NCBI RefSeq assembly: GCF_026625845.1
Contig: NZ_CP113066.1
Location: 1,922,001-1,986,000, forward strand
From: Agrococcus sp. SL85
Lineage (GTDB): Bacteria > Actinomycetota > Actinomycetes > Actinomycetales > Microbacteriaceae
Direction: 5' to 3'
Length of the DNA: 64,000 nucleotides
Translations under genes and position numbers: made by a program
The notes under the pieces: model-generated
Told to the model about the DNA's origin: nothing
The model's database searches: none
The model's input: the letters and a program-made list of their open reading frames with translations, nothing else
Part shown: in pieces, positions 7,956-16,485 of the stretch
Layout: every line of letters starts with the position of its first letter
How positions within the stretch are numbered: the first letter of the stretch is position 1

Positions 7956-9305
7956 ATGTGGACGGCCTTCGGCGGCGTCCACGCCCTGCTGGCGCTGCTG
8001 AACGCCCCGCAGGTCTCGGACGCCTACGGCGACGTGCTCTCCGTCTACACGTGGTGGGTGGCGCAGGCCGAGGCAGGCTCGGTGCTGGGCATCGACGCGC
8101 CGTGGGTGTACCCGCTGCTCGCGTGGGCGCCGATCGCGGTCGCGAACGTGCTCGGCCCTGGGGCGCTGCCGGTCGTGTGGATGCTGCTCGTGACGGCGCT
8201 CGACGCGGTCGCGTTCGCGCTGCTCCTCACGATCCCGCGCGGGCACGTGCTCGCCTGGACCTGGCTCGGGCTGCTCGTGGCGCTCGGGCCCGTCGCGCTC
8301 GCGCGCATCGACACCGTCGCGGTGGCGCTCTCGATCATCGCGGTCGCGCTGCTGCGCCGGGGCCGCCACGGCACCGCCGCGGCGCTGCTGACCGCGGCCG
8401 CGTGGATGAAGGTGTGGCCGGGCGCGCTCTGGCTCGCGCTCCTCATCGCGCGCCGCCGCCGCCTCACGACGATCGGGGCCGGCGCGGCCGTCTCCGCGGC
8501 GGTGCTGGGGATCGCGGCGCTGCTCGGCTCGGGCCACGTGCTCTCGTTCCTCACCGAGCAGGGCGACCGGGGCCTCCAGATCGAGGCCGTGGCGGCGACG
8601 CCGTGGCTGTGGCAGGCGGCGCTCGGCGGCGACGCCGTCGTGCGCTTCGACCAGCAGATCTACACCTTCCAGGTCTCCGGGGCCGGGGTGCAGGAGGTCG
8701 CGGCGCTCGCGACGCCGGTGCTCGTGGCGGTCGTCGCCCTCGTGTGCGCGCTCGGCGTCGTCGCGGTGCGGCGCTCGCACGCGCAGGAGGCGACCGTGTG
8801 GCTCGCCGTCGCGATCGTCGCCGCGATGATCGTCACGAACAAGGTGGGCTCGCCGCAGTTCGTGACGTGGCTGACCGTGCCGGCGCTGCTGCTCGCCGAG
8901 GCCGGGGCGCGGCGCCACTGGCGCGCGGTCGCGGCGATCGGCGCGGTCGCGGTGGCGACGCAGCTGCAGTTCCCGTGGACGTACGACGCGCTCGTGCTCG
9001 CCGACCCGGGCGCCGTGCTGCTGCTGACGATCCGCAACGCCCTGCACGTCGCGATCCTCGGCGGCGCCGTCTGGATGCTCGTGCGGGCCGCGCGGCGCGG
9101 CCCCTTCGCCGTCTCAGGCGAGGAGCGGCGCGAGCAGGTCGCCCACGCGCTCGCGCTCGATGAGGAAGCCGTCGTGGCCGAAGCCGCTCTCGAGCACGAC
9201 GGGCTCCGCGCCCGACACGCTCGTCGCGATGCCGGCGGCGAGCCGCTGCTGGTCGGCGACGGGGAAGAGCCGGTCGCTCGAGATCCCGACGACGAGCGTC
9301 GGTGA
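7956..9305 (+). CDS. GT87-like (DUF2029) polytopic membrane glycosyltransferase
   Basis: 449 residues as drawn, about nine to ten TM helices. The segment LTAAAWMKVWPGALWLALL (near residue 150) and the following FLTEQGDRGLQIEA loop are typical of GT87/mannosyltransferase-type GT-C proteins that use polyprenyl-phosphate sugars. Start ATG at 7956, without a good Shine-Dalgarno sequence. The last ~60 codons (after RRGPFAVSG, ~9118) are antisense to the end of metX and rich in Glu/Arg/Asp, unlike a membrane protein; either the two convergent genes truly overlap by 192 nt or a lost base has removed the natural stop near 9115. Substrate unknown. Confidence 0.72.
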   Translation: MWTAFGGVHALLALLNAPQVSDAYGDVLSVYTWWVAQAEAGSVLGIDAPWVYPLLAWAPIAVANVLGPGALPVVWMLLVTALDAVAFALLLTIPRGHVLAWTWLGLLVALGPVALARIDTVAVALSIIAVALLRRGRHGTAAALLTAAAWMKVWPGALWLALLIARRRRLTTIGAGAAVSAAVLGIAALLGSGHVLSFLTEQGDRGLQIEAVAATPWLWQAALGGDAVVRFDQQIYTFQVSGAGVQEVAALATPVLVAVVALVCALGVVAVRRSHAQEATVWLAVAIVAAMIVTNKVGSPQFVTWLTVPALLLAEAGARRHWRAVAAIGAVAVATQLQFPWTYDALVLADPGAVLLLTIRNALHVAILGGAVWMLVRAARRGPFAVSGEERREQVAHALALDEEAVVAEAALEHDGLRARHARRDAGGEPLLVGDGEEPVARDPDDERR

Positions 9306-10310
9306 GGTGACGCGCGCGAGCGCGGCCTCGACGCCGCCGCGCCCGCGGCCCACGTCGTGCGTCGACATCGCGTCGACGAGGCGCACGTAGGAGCCCGCGT
9401 CGAAGCGGCGCACGAAGCGGTTGCCGTGCACGTCGAGGTACGACTCCACCTGGAACCTGCCGCCCGCGAGCGGGTCGACGCTCGACTGCCACGCGCGCTC
9501 GAACCGCTCGTTCAGCTCGTGCTGGGAGCGGTAGCCGAGCATCGCCATCCGGCGCGCGAGCGCGAGGCCGCGCGCGGGTCCCGCGTGGCCGGGGAGGTCG
9601 TAGAAGTCGCCGCCGAGCCACCCCGGATCGGTCGTCACCGCCTCGATCTGCAGGGCGTTGCCGGCGATCTGGTCGGCGGAGGTCGCGGCGTTCGACGCGA
9701 AGAGCGCCGTCGCGCCGACGCGGTCGGGGTGCGCGATCGCCCACTCGAGCGCGTGCATGCCGCCCATCGAGCCGCCGACGACGGCGCGCCAGCGGCCGAT
9801 GCCGAGGTGGTCGGCGAGGCGCCGTTGCGCCTCCACCTGGTCGCGGATCGTGACGCGCGGGAACCGCGAGCCCCACTCGCGGCCGTCCGGCGCGGGCGTC
9901 GCGGGGCCCGTGGAGCCCTGGCAGCCGCCCAGCATGTTGGGCGCCACGACGAAGAGCCGGTCGGTGTCGATCGCGAGGCCGGGTCCCACGACCTCCTCCC
10001 ACCAGCCGGAGGTCGCGTGGCCGGGCCCGGCCGCGCCGCGCACGTGGCTGTCGCCCGTGAGGGCGTGCAGCACGAGCACGGCGTTGTCGCGCGCGGGGGA
10101 GAGGGCGCCCCAGGTCTCGTAGGCGAGGACGGCGCCGCGGATCGTGCCGCCCGCCTCCGCGTCGATGTCGCCGATGCGGGCGAACGAGCGCGAGCCGGGG
10201 TCGTCGCCGGGCCGCCACGCGCCCGTGACGGGCACGGGCGTGCGGTCGACGAGGCGGGCGGCGGGCACCGCGGAGAGGTGCTGCGCGTTCTCGCTCAGCT
10301 GCCAGTCCAT
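9114..10310 (-). CDS. metX: Homoserine O-acetyltransferase
   Basis: 398 residues, alpha/beta-hydrolase fold enzyme transferring acetyl from acetyl-CoA to L-homoserine. Catalytic triad visible: nucleophile Ser in VVGGSMGGMHALEW, Asp in SSDRLFPVADQQ, His in SGFGHDGFLIE; the family signatures LVLHALTGDSHV and NMLGGCQGSTGP are present. It lies 82 nt behind metY on the same strand, so the two probably form a metY-metX operon that makes O-acetylhomoserine and converts it to homocysteine with sulfide. The 3' end overlaps the convergent membrane protein gene. Confidence 0.95.
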   Translation of the reverse strand: MDWQLSENAQHLSAVPAARLVDRTPVPVTGAWRPGDDPGSRSFARIGDIDAEAGGTIRGAVLAYETWGALSPARDNAVLVLHALTGDSHVRGAAGPGHATSGWWEEVVGPGLAIDTDRLFVVAPNMLGGCQGSTGPATPAPDGREWGSRFPRVTIRDQVEAQRRLADHLGIGRWRAVVGGSMGGMHALEWAIAHPDRVGATALFASNAATSADQIAGNALQIEAVTTDPGWLGGDFYDLPGHAGPARGLALARRMAMLGYRSQHELNERFERAWQSSVDPLAGGRFQVESYLDVHGNRFVRRFDAGSYVRLVDAMSTHDVGRGRGGVEAALARVTSPTLVVGISSDRLFPVADQQRLAAGIATSVSGAEPVVLESGFGHDGFLIERERVGDLLAPLLA

Positions 10311-10322
10311 GGGTGCCCGCCG

Positions 10323-10376
10323 CCCGTCGTGAGGTGAGGTGTCGTGAGGTGTGGTGCGGTGTGGTGCGCTGTCCGG
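10323..10376. repeat. Short GT-rich degenerate repeat between metY and metX
   Basis: Runs of near-identical 5-10 nt units (GTGAGGTGAGGTGTCGTGAG, then GTGGTGCGGTGTGGTGCG) in the 82-nt gap. Simple-sequence tract lying in the metY-metX spacer, on the presumed operon mRNA. Confidence 0.6.
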
Positions 10377-10392
10377 CGCGTGCCGGCGCGGC

Positions 10393-11709
10393 TCAGGCCG
10401 CGGCCTCGAGCGCCTTCGCCTTCGCCGAGGCGGCCTCGAGGCCGGCCGTGAGGTCGGCGATGAGGTCGTCGGCGTGCTCGATGCCCACCGAGAGCCGCAC
10501 GAGGCCGGGCGTGACGCCCGCCGTGAGCTGCTGCTCGGGCGTCAGCTGCGCGTGCGTCGTCGAGGCCGGGTGGATGACGAGCGAGCGCACGTCGCCGATG
10601 TTCGCGAGGTGGCTGAAGAGCCGCAGCTCCTCGACGAGCGCCTTGCCGGCCTCCACGCCGCCCACGAGCTCGAACGACAGCACCGCGCCCGCGCCGCGGG
10701 GCGCGATCTCCTGCTGGCGCGCGTGCCAGGGGCTCGACGGCAGGCCCGCGTAGTGCACGGCGGCGACCTGCGGGTGCTGCTCGAGGAACTGCGCGACCCT
10801 CGTGGCGTTCTCGACGTGGCGGTCGAGGCGCAGCGAGAGCGTCTCGATGCCCTGCAGCAGCTGCCAGGCCGTGTCGGGGGAGGCGGCGGCGCCCACGTCG
10901 CGCAGCAGCGTCACGCGCGCCTTGATGATGTAGGCGATCGCGTCGCCGAGCGCCTCCGTGTAGGTGACGCCGTGGTACGACTCGTCGGGCGTCGTGAGGC
11001 CCGGGAACCTGTCGGACTGCGACCACGCGAAGCGGCCGCCGTCGACGATCGCGCCCGCGACGACCGAGCCGTGGCCGCCGAGGAACTTCGTGGCCGAGTG
11101 GACGACGATGTCGGCGCCGTGCTCGAGCGGGCGGATGAGGTAGGGCGTGGCGATCGTGTTGTCGACGATGAGCGGCACGCCGGCGTCGTGGGCGACGGCG
11201 GCGACGCCCGCGATGTCGAGCAGGTCGATGCGAGGGTTGCCGACGGTCTCGCCGAAGAGCAGCTTCGTGTTCGGGCGGATGGCGCGACGCCACTCGTCGA
11301 GGTCGTCCTGGTCCTCGACGAAGGTCACCTCGATGCCGAGGCGGCGGAGCGTGAAGTTGAAGAGGTTGTAGGTGCCGCCGTAGATCGACGACGACGAGAC
11401 GATGTGGTCGCCGGCGCCCGCGATGTTCAGCACCGCGAACGACTCGGCGGCCTGGCCGGAGGCGAGCAGCAGCGCCGCGGTGCCGCCCTCGAGCGCGGCG
11501 AGACGCTGCTCGACCACGTCGTTCGTGGGATTCATGATCCGGGAGTAGATGTTGCCGAACTCGGCGAGGCCGAAGAGCCGCGCCGCGTGGTCGGTGCTGT
11601 CGAAGACGTACGACGTCGTGCGGTAGACGGGCGTGACGCGCGCCTTGGTGGTGGGGTCCGGCTGCGCGCCGGCGTGGACCTGCAGGGTCTCGAACTTCCA
11701 GTCGCTCAT
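10393..11709 (-). CDS. metY: O-acetylhomoserine sulfhydrylase (aminocarboxypropyltransferase/cysteine synthase family)
   Basis: 438 residues, PLP-dependent Cys/Met metabolism family. The lysine that binds PLP is in [13 protein letters not shown] (near residue 209); [17 protein letters not shown], the [13 protein letters not shown] stretch and [16 protein letters not shown] are family motifs, and the length matches MetY rather than the shorter MetB/MetZ (~390). It makes homocysteine from O-acetylhomoserine and sulfide. GGAGGAG precedes the ATG. metX follows on the same strand. I could not find a convincing S-box or other riboswitch in the 153 nt upstream. Confidence 0.95.
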   Translation of the reverse strand: MSDWKFETLQVHAGAQPDPTTKARVTPVYRTTSYVFDSTDHAARLFGLAEFGNIYSRIMNPTNDVVEQRLAALEGGTAALLLASGQAAESFAVLNIAGAGDHIVSSSSIYGGTYNLFNFTLRRLGIEVTFVEDQDDLDEWRRAIRPNTKLLFGETVGNPRIDLLDIAGVAAVAHDAGVPLIVDNTIATPYLIRPLEHGADIVVHSATKFLGGHGSVVAGAIVDGGRFAWSQSDRFPGLTTPDESYHGVTYTEALGDAIAYIIKARVTLLRDVGAAASPDTAWQLLQGIETLSLRLDRHVENATRVAQFLEQHPQVAAVHYAGLPSSPWHARQQEIAPRGAGAVLSFELVGGVEAGKALVEELRLFSHLANIGDVRSLVIHPASTTHAQLTPEQQLTAGVTPGLVRLSVGIEHADDLIADLTAGLEAASAKAKALEAAA

Positions 11710-11862
11710 GGGGGTCTCCTCCGTCGAAAGCGTGCGCCCACGGTAGGGAGGCGGAGGCGGTGCGCGGAAGCGGCCCCCGTCGCAGTTCGTCACAGTCGGG
11801 CCCGACCGCGCGTCGGCGCAGTCCGGCCCGCGCTGTCTGACCTCCTGTGCTTCGATGGCCCC

Positions 11863-12636
11863 ATGAGCGAGAAGCGGATCATCGTCACCGGCGCGTCGAG
11901 CGGCATCGGGGAGGCGGTCGCGCGTCACGCGGCCGCCCGCGGCTGGCAGGTGCTCGCGGTGGCGCGGCGGCAGGAGCGCCTCGACGCGCTCGCCGCCGAC
12001 ATCGGCTGCCAGGTGCTCGCGGCCGACCTCACCGACGAGGGCGACGTCGCGCGCCTCGCCGAGGCGGCGGCGGCGTTCCAGCCCACCTCGCTCGTGAACG
12101 TCGCCGGCGGCGCGAAGGGCGCGGCAGAGATCGCCGAGACGACGCTCGAGGACTGGCGGTGGATGTTCGAGTCGAACGTCATCGCCGTCAAGCGCGTCCT
12201 CGACGCCGTGCTGCCGCTGCTGCGCGACGCCACGCGCGACGGCGGCTACGCCGAGATCATGACGGTCACGTCGATCGCCGCGACCGTGCCCTACACGGGC
12301 GGCTCCGGCTACAACGCCGCGAAGGCCGCCGAGAAGCAGCTCGTCGACGTGCTGCGCCTCGAGCTGCAGGGCGAGCCGATCCGGGTCATGGAGGTCGCGC
12401 CGGGCATGGTCTGGACCGAGGAGTTCTCGCTCGTGCGCTTCGGCGGCGACCAGGCGAAGGCCGACGCCGTCTACCAGGACGTGCAGGACCCGCTCACGGC
12501 CGACGACGTCGCGCGCGTGATGACCGACATCCTCGCGCTCCCCGGCCACGTCTCGGTCGACGAGACGATCATCAAGCCCGTCGCGCAGACGCACCCGTGG
12601 CGGGTGCACAAGGGCCCGCTCGTCGCGAAGGGCTGA
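11863..12636 (+). CDS. SDR family NAD(P)-dependent oxidoreductase
   Basis: 257 residues, classical short-chain dehydrogenase: TGASSGIGEA at the N terminus (cofactor), NVAGG around residue 82, catalytic Ser in TVTSIAA and YNAAK (Tyr/Lys). VAPGMVWTEEF and the C-terminal VSVDETIIKPVAQTHPWRVHKG resemble the YdfG/serine-dehydrogenase-like subgroup. Substrate not determinable. Monocistronic, divergent from metY. The sequence TTCGAT ends 6 nt before the ATG and may be its -10. Confidence 0.88.
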   Translation: MSEKRIIVTGASSGIGEAVARHAAARGWQVLAVARRQERLDALAADIGCQVLAADLTDEGDVARLAEAAAAFQPTSLVNVAGGAKGAAEIAETTLEDWRWMFESNVIAVKRVLDAVLPLLRDATRDGGYAEIMTVTSIAATVPYTGGSGYNAAKAAEKQLVDVLRLELQGEPIRVMEVAPGMVWTEEFSLVRFGGDQAKADAVYQDVQDPLTADDVARVMTDILALPGHVSVDETIIKPVAQTHPWRVHKGPLVAKG

Positions 12637-12663
12637 CCGGGCCCCGCCGCGCGCTCCGGGCGG

Positions 12664-13008
12664 TCAGCCGATGACCCCGCCGGAGTGCACGAGCCGCACC
12701 TCGACGCCGTCCGCGCCGCGGATCGCGGGGTTCGTGCCCGCGATCGCGAGCGCCTCGTCGCCGTCGGCGGCCTCGATGACGTAGACGCCCGCCACCACCT
12801 GCGGCGCGTCGACGAAGGGGCCCTCGGTCACGCCGTCCGCGCGGATCGACCGGGCGAGGGCGCGCGGCGTGAACGCGTAGGCGACGCGCATCGCGCCCGA
12901 GGCCGCCATCTCGTCGCCGTGCGCGTTCGGCTCGGCGAGGTCCTCCTCGGTGGCGTCGAGGTCGTGGGCGGAGTCGCCCGCGTAGATGAGCACGGCGTAC
13001 TGCGGCAT
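12664..13008 (-). CDS. YCII-related (DGPF domain) protein
   Basis: 114 residues. Small alpha+beta barrel protein of the YCII/DGPF family: MPQYAVLIYAGD start, AYAFTPRALARSIRADG and the signature GPFVDAPQVVAGVYVIEAAD, followed by DEALAIAGTNPA. Members sit next to ECF sigma factors or enzymes; catalytic role unknown. GGGAGG precedes the ATG. Downstream of an MFS exporter gene on the same strand (33 nt apart), so possibly co-transcribed. Confidence 0.85.
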   Translation of the reverse strand: MPQYAVLIYAGDSAHDLDATEEDLAEPNAHGDEMAASGAMRVAYAFTPRALARSIRADGVTEGPFVDAPQVVAGVYVIEAADGDEALAIAGTNPAIRGADGVEVRLVHSGGVIG

Positions 13009-13041
13009 GGTGCCTCCCGGTCGGCGGTGGTCGTCCCGGGC

Positions 13042-14514
13042 TCAGGATGCCGCGGCCGAGGCGTCGTCCGCCAGGGCCTCCTCGACCGGCTCCGGGTCGG
13101 CGAACGCGAGCCGCGGCACCGCCACGAGGCCGACGGCCGCCACCAGCGCGGTGACGCCGCACACGATCCACACCGTGAGGTAGCCGCCGAGCGACGCGGC
13201 CGTGCCGACCGCGCCCACCGCGAGCACGATCGCGAAGACCGACGAGGCGAACGAGCCGCCGATCGTCTTCGTCGTGTTCGTCATCGCGGTCGCGACGCCC
13301 GTCTGGCCGCGCGGCGCGGCGGCGGCCGCTGCGGCGGGCATCGCGCCCACGAGCGCGCCCGAGCCGACGCCCGCGATCGCCATGCACGCGAACACCTGCC
13401 ACACCTCCCGGTGGAACGGCACGAGCAGCAGGTAGCCGACGCCGACGAGCGTGGCCGCGGCGATGAGCAGCGTGCGCGGCCGCAGGCGCCGCGACAGCAC
13501 GGCGAGGGCGGTCGCGCCGACGATGAGCGAGAGCAGGTAGACGCCGATGAGGATCGAGCGGCCCGAGGCGTCGAGCCCCAGGCCGTAGCCGAGCGCGGGG
13601 TCGGTGCCGGCGTAGGTCGCGAGCGGCGTCTGCGCGCCGAGCAGGCTCACGCCCACGAGGCCCGCGGTGAGCTGCACGGGCCACATCTCCGGCCGCCGCA
13701 TGACGCGCAGGTCGATCGCGGGATCGCGGCGGCCCAGCACCCAGCGGCCGAAGGGCAGGAGCAGCAGCACGCCGACGAGGATCACGAGCCACGCCCACCA
13801 CGCGCCCGCGCCGTTCAGCTTCAGGAACGTGAGGCCCGAGGTGATCGTGAGGAGCGAGAGCGCGAGCAGCACGAAGCCGCCCGCGTCGAGGCTGCGGCCG
13901 GGCAGCGGCTCGGACTCGGGCACGCCCCACAGCACGGCGAAGAAGCACAGCGTCACCACGACGGCCGGCACGGCGAGCGTCGGCACCATCTGCTCGCCGA
14001 ACGCCCCGAAGGCGACGGCGGCGCCGAGCGCGCCCACGATCGCGCCCGCCTCGAGCGCGATGACGAGGAGGCCCGCCGCGCGCCGCGTCGTCGACGGCGC
14101 GGAGGCCGTGCGGCGCCCGCGGTCGAAGATGAGCGCCACCTCGAGCGGCAGCCACACCGCGTACGCGCCCTGCAGCGAGAACGCCAGGAGGTACCCCCAG
14201 AAGTCGCCCGCGAAGGCCATCCACCAGCTCGCGCCCGCCGTGATCGCGGTGGCGACGAGCAGCATCCGCTTGTGGCCGTGCATGTCGCCGAGCTTCGCGA
14301 GCACCGGCACGATGAGCGCCGACAGCAGCAGCTGGCCCGCCTCGAACCAGTTGACGTCGGCGTCCGCGATCGAGAGGTGGCGGGCGATGTCGGTCGTGAG
14401 CGTCACGTACCAGCCCTGCAGGAGGCCGCTCGTGAGCTCGACGACGACGAGCCAGCCGATGAGGGCCAGGGGCACGGCACGGGTGGCGCGCACCGCCGCC
14501 GATCGCTGCGTCAT
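13042..14514 (-). CDS. MFS transporter, DHA2-like 14-TM drug exporter
   Basis: 490 residues, about 14 predicted TM helices. Motif A-like loop KLGDMHGHKRMLL after TM2 and a long first half match the proton-driven DHA2 family. The N terminus (LALIGWLVVVELTSGLLQGWYVTL) and the acidic C-terminal tail (EPVEEALADDASAAAS) are cytoplasmic. CAGGAT ends 6 nt before the ATG, suggesting a leaderless transcript. Substrate unknown. The neighbouring YCII gene follows it on the same strand. Confidence 0.88.
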   Translation of the reverse strand: MTQRSAAVRATRAVPLALIGWLVVVELTSGLLQGWYVTLTTDIARHLSIADADVNWFEAGQLLLSALIVPVLAKLGDMHGHKRMLLVATAITAGASWWMAFAGDFWGYLLAFSLQGAYAVWLPLEVALIFDRGRRTASAPSTTRRAAGLLVIALEAGAIVGALGAAVAFGAFGEQMVPTLAVPAVVVTLCFFAVLWGVPESEPLPGRSLDAGGFVLLALSLLTITSGLTFLKLNGAGAWWAWLVILVGVLLLLPFGRWVLGRRDPAIDLRVMRRPEMWPVQLTAGLVGVSLLGAQTPLATYAGTDPALGYGLGLDASGRSILIGVYLLSLIVGATALAVLSRRLRPRTLLIAAATLVGVGYLLLVPFHREVWQVFACMAIAGVGSGALVGAMPAAAAAAAPRGQTGVATAMTNTTKTIGGSFASSVFAIVLAVGAVGTAASLGGYLTVWIVCGVTALVAAVGLVAVPRLAFADPEPVEEALADDASAAAS

Positions 14515-14549
14515 GGCTGCATCCTGGCACCGGTCGGCGCGGGCGGGCC

Positions 14550-14555
14550 TAGCGT
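14550..14555 (+). promoter_or_regulatory. Putative -10 element, leaderless type
   Basis: TAGCGT ends 6 nt before the ATG at 14562; no Shine-Dalgarno sequence at normal spacing. Confidence 0.5.
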
Positions 14556-14561
14556 GGGGGC

Positions 14562-15206
14562 ATGCCGCGCCGAACCGACCTGCACCCGTCCGAGCTCTGG
14601 GACGCCGTCCACGTGGAGCGCCGCGCGCTCATCGCCGACCTGCAGCGGATCGAGGACACCGACTGGGACGCGCCGAGCGGCTGCGCGGGATGGAGCGTGC
14701 ACGACGTCGCCGCGCACCTCGTCGACGTGTGGACGACGACGCGGCTCGGCTTCGCCCGGCGCCTCGTGGCCGCGGGCCTCGACTTCGACCGCGACAACCG
14801 GCGGGGCGTCGAGCGGGAGCGGCGCGCGACGCCCGCCGCGACGCTCGCGGCGATGCGCGCGGCCGCGGGCCGCACGGACACGCCGCCCGCGCCGCTCGCG
14901 AGCCGGCTCGTGGAGGAGATCGCGCACGGCGACGACATCCGCCGCCCGCTCGGCATCGCGCACCCCTACCCGCTCGGCGCGGTGCTGCCCGCGCTCGACC
15001 ACCAGCTCGCGACGCCCGCGCGGCTCGGCGGCGCGAAGGAGCGCATGGGCGGGCTGCGGCTCGTCGCGACCGACGCGCGCCTACGCCGCGGCGACGGTTC
15101 CGAGGTGCGCGGCACCGCGCTCGCGCTCCTGCTCGTCGCGACGGGCCGCGACGTCGCGCTCGACGAGCTGTCAGGGCCCGGCGCGTCCCTCCTGCGCGGC
15201 GCCTGA
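14562..15206 (+). CDS. Maleylpyruvate isomerase family mycothiol-dependent enzyme (DinB-like fold)
   Basis: 214 residues. N-terminal DinB/MDMPI-type four-helix bundle: GCAGWSVHDVAAHLVDVW contains the metal-binding His typical of this family, with a second cluster in RLVEEIAHGDDIRRPL (His near 125) and DHQLATP. Related proteins use mycothiol, the actinobacterial thiol, in isomerase or transferase reactions; specific substrate unknown. Divergent from the MFS gene with only 47 nt between. Confidence 0.8.
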   Translation: MPRRTDLHPSELWDAVHVERRALIADLQRIEDTDWDAPSGCAGWSVHDVAAHLVDVWTTTRLGFARRLVAAGLDFDRDNRRGVERERRATPAATLAAMRAAAGRTDTPPAPLASRLVEEIAHGDDIRRPLGIAHPYPLGAVLPALDHQLATPARLGGAKERMGGLRLVATDARLRRGDGSEVRGTALALLLVATGRDVALDELSGPGASLLRGA

Positions 15207-15236
15207 GCCGCCGGGCACCGGCGCCGCAGGGCGGCG

Positions 15237-15250
15237 TGAGAGCGTTCTCA
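15237..15250 (+). promoter_or_regulatory. Candidate LacI-family operator
   Basis: TGAGAGCGTTCTCA fits the LacI/GalR consensus TGNNARCGYTNNCA at every fixed position and is close to the CebR-type sites of Actinobacteria. It lies 75 nt upstream of the first glycosyltransferase gene of a six-gene cassette. No LacI regulator gene is in the window, so the regulator would act in trans. Confidence 0.6.
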
Positions 15251-15324
15251 TGGTCGTGTCATGAGGATCGCCGCGGGGCCGAGCACGCTGTGCGGACGAC
15301 AGCAGCTCGGCACGAGGAGACCCC

Positions 15325-16485
15325 ATGGCAATCCGCATCGTCCTGTCCTCCCACGACTCCGCGGGGCTCGGGCACCTCAGGCGCAACCTCGCGCTCGCGC
15401 ACGCCCTCGCCCGCGGCCTCGACGAGCCCGTCTCGGGGCTCCTCATCGCGGGCCGCCCGGAGGCGGCGGAGTTCGAGGCGCCGGAGGGCTGGGACTGGCT
15501 CATCCTGCCGGGCATCGAGCGCACCGCGACCGGCTACGGCGCCCGCGCGATCGACGCGGGCCTCGAGGAGCTGACGAGGCTCCGCGGCCGCATCGTGCTC
15601 TCGGCCGTGCGCGCATTCGCGCCCGACCTCGTCATCGTCGACCGGCACCCCTTCGGCGTGGAGCGGGAGCTCGCGCCCGCGCTCCACGCGCTGCGCGTCG
15701 AGCGGCCCGGCTGCCGCGTCGTGCTGGGCCTGCGCGACGTGCTCGACGCGCCCGAGGTCGTGCAGCGCGAGTGGCACGCCGTGGGCGGCGTAGGGGCGCT
15801 GCGCAGCGTGCTCTCGGCGATCTGGGTCTACGGCGACCCGCGCATCCACGACCTCGTCGGCTCGGGCGAGCTGCCCGAGGAGCTGCGGCACCTCGTCGCC
15901 CACACCGGCTACCTCGCGACCGGCAGGCACGCGGGCCACGCGATCGAGATGCAGGCGCCCTACGTGCTCACGACCGTGGGCGGCGGCGTCGACGGCGTCG
16001 AGCTCGCCGCCGCCGCGGCCGCCGCCCCCATGCCGCAGGGCGTCGCGCACCTCGTCGTCACGGGGCCGCAGATGCCGGCGGAGGACCGCCGCCGCGTCCG
16101 CGAGGCGGCCCGACCCGGCGTGCGGGTGCTCCGGCGCGTGCCCGACGCGCTGCCGCTCATGCGTCGGGCGGAGGCCGTGGTGAGCATGGGCGGGTACAAC
16201 ACCGTGTGCGAGCTCATGACGACCTCCACACCCGCCCTCGTCGTGCCGCGCGCGCACCGCCGCGCCGAGCAGCGCCTCCGCGCCGAGGCGCTCGCGGCCG
16301 CGGGCGCCGTCGACGCGCTGCGCGAGCCGCCCACACCGGAGGCCATCGGCCGCTGGGTCGCGGGGGCCGCCGGCCGTCGCGTGGCGCGCGAGGGCATCGA
16401 CCTCGACGGCCTCGGCGTCGTGCCGCGGCTCGCGGCCGCCCTGCTCGCCGCCCGCCCGCAGGAGGTGCTCCGTGTCGCCGTCTGA
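15325..16485 (+). CDS. MurG-like (GT28 C-domain) glycosyltransferase
   Basis: 386 residues, GT-B fold. N-terminal SSHDSAGLGHLRRNLALAHAL is the glycine-rich acceptor loop; the C-terminal donor site VVSMGGYNTVCELMTTSTP with following ALVVPRAHRRAEQRLRAEAL is typical of the MurG/GT28 C domain, where Glu/Gln residues contact the nucleotide sugar. No signal peptide or TM helix, so cytoplasmic. First gene of a tightly overlapping cassette with two GT4 enzymes, an ABC exporter and two kinases; good GAGGAG site before the ATG. Sugar and acceptor unknown. Confidence 0.8.
   Translation: MAIRIVLSSHDSAGLGHLRRNLALAHALARGLDEPVSGLLIAGRPEAAEFEAPEGWDWLILPGIERTATGYGARAIDAGLEELTRLRGRIVLSAVRAFAPDLVIVDRHPFGVERELAPALHALRVERPGCRVVLGLRDVLDAPEVVQREWHAVGGVGALRSVLSAIWVYGDPRIHDLVGSGELPEELRHLVAHTGYLATGRHAGHAIEMQAPYVLTTVGGGVDGVELAAAAAAAPMPQGVAHLVVTGPQMPAEDRRRVREAARPGVRVLRRVPDALPLMRRAEAVVSMGGYNTVCELMTTSTPALVVPRAHRRAEQRLRAEALAAAGAVDALREPPTPEAIGRWVAGAAGRRVAREGIDLDGLGVVPRLAAALLAARPQEVLRVAV

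Noticed and set aside
11710..11862. Possible SAM riboswitch upstream of metY
   Set aside because: No S-box or other SAM-aptamer core could be recognised; the gap is short and shared with the divergent SDR gene.
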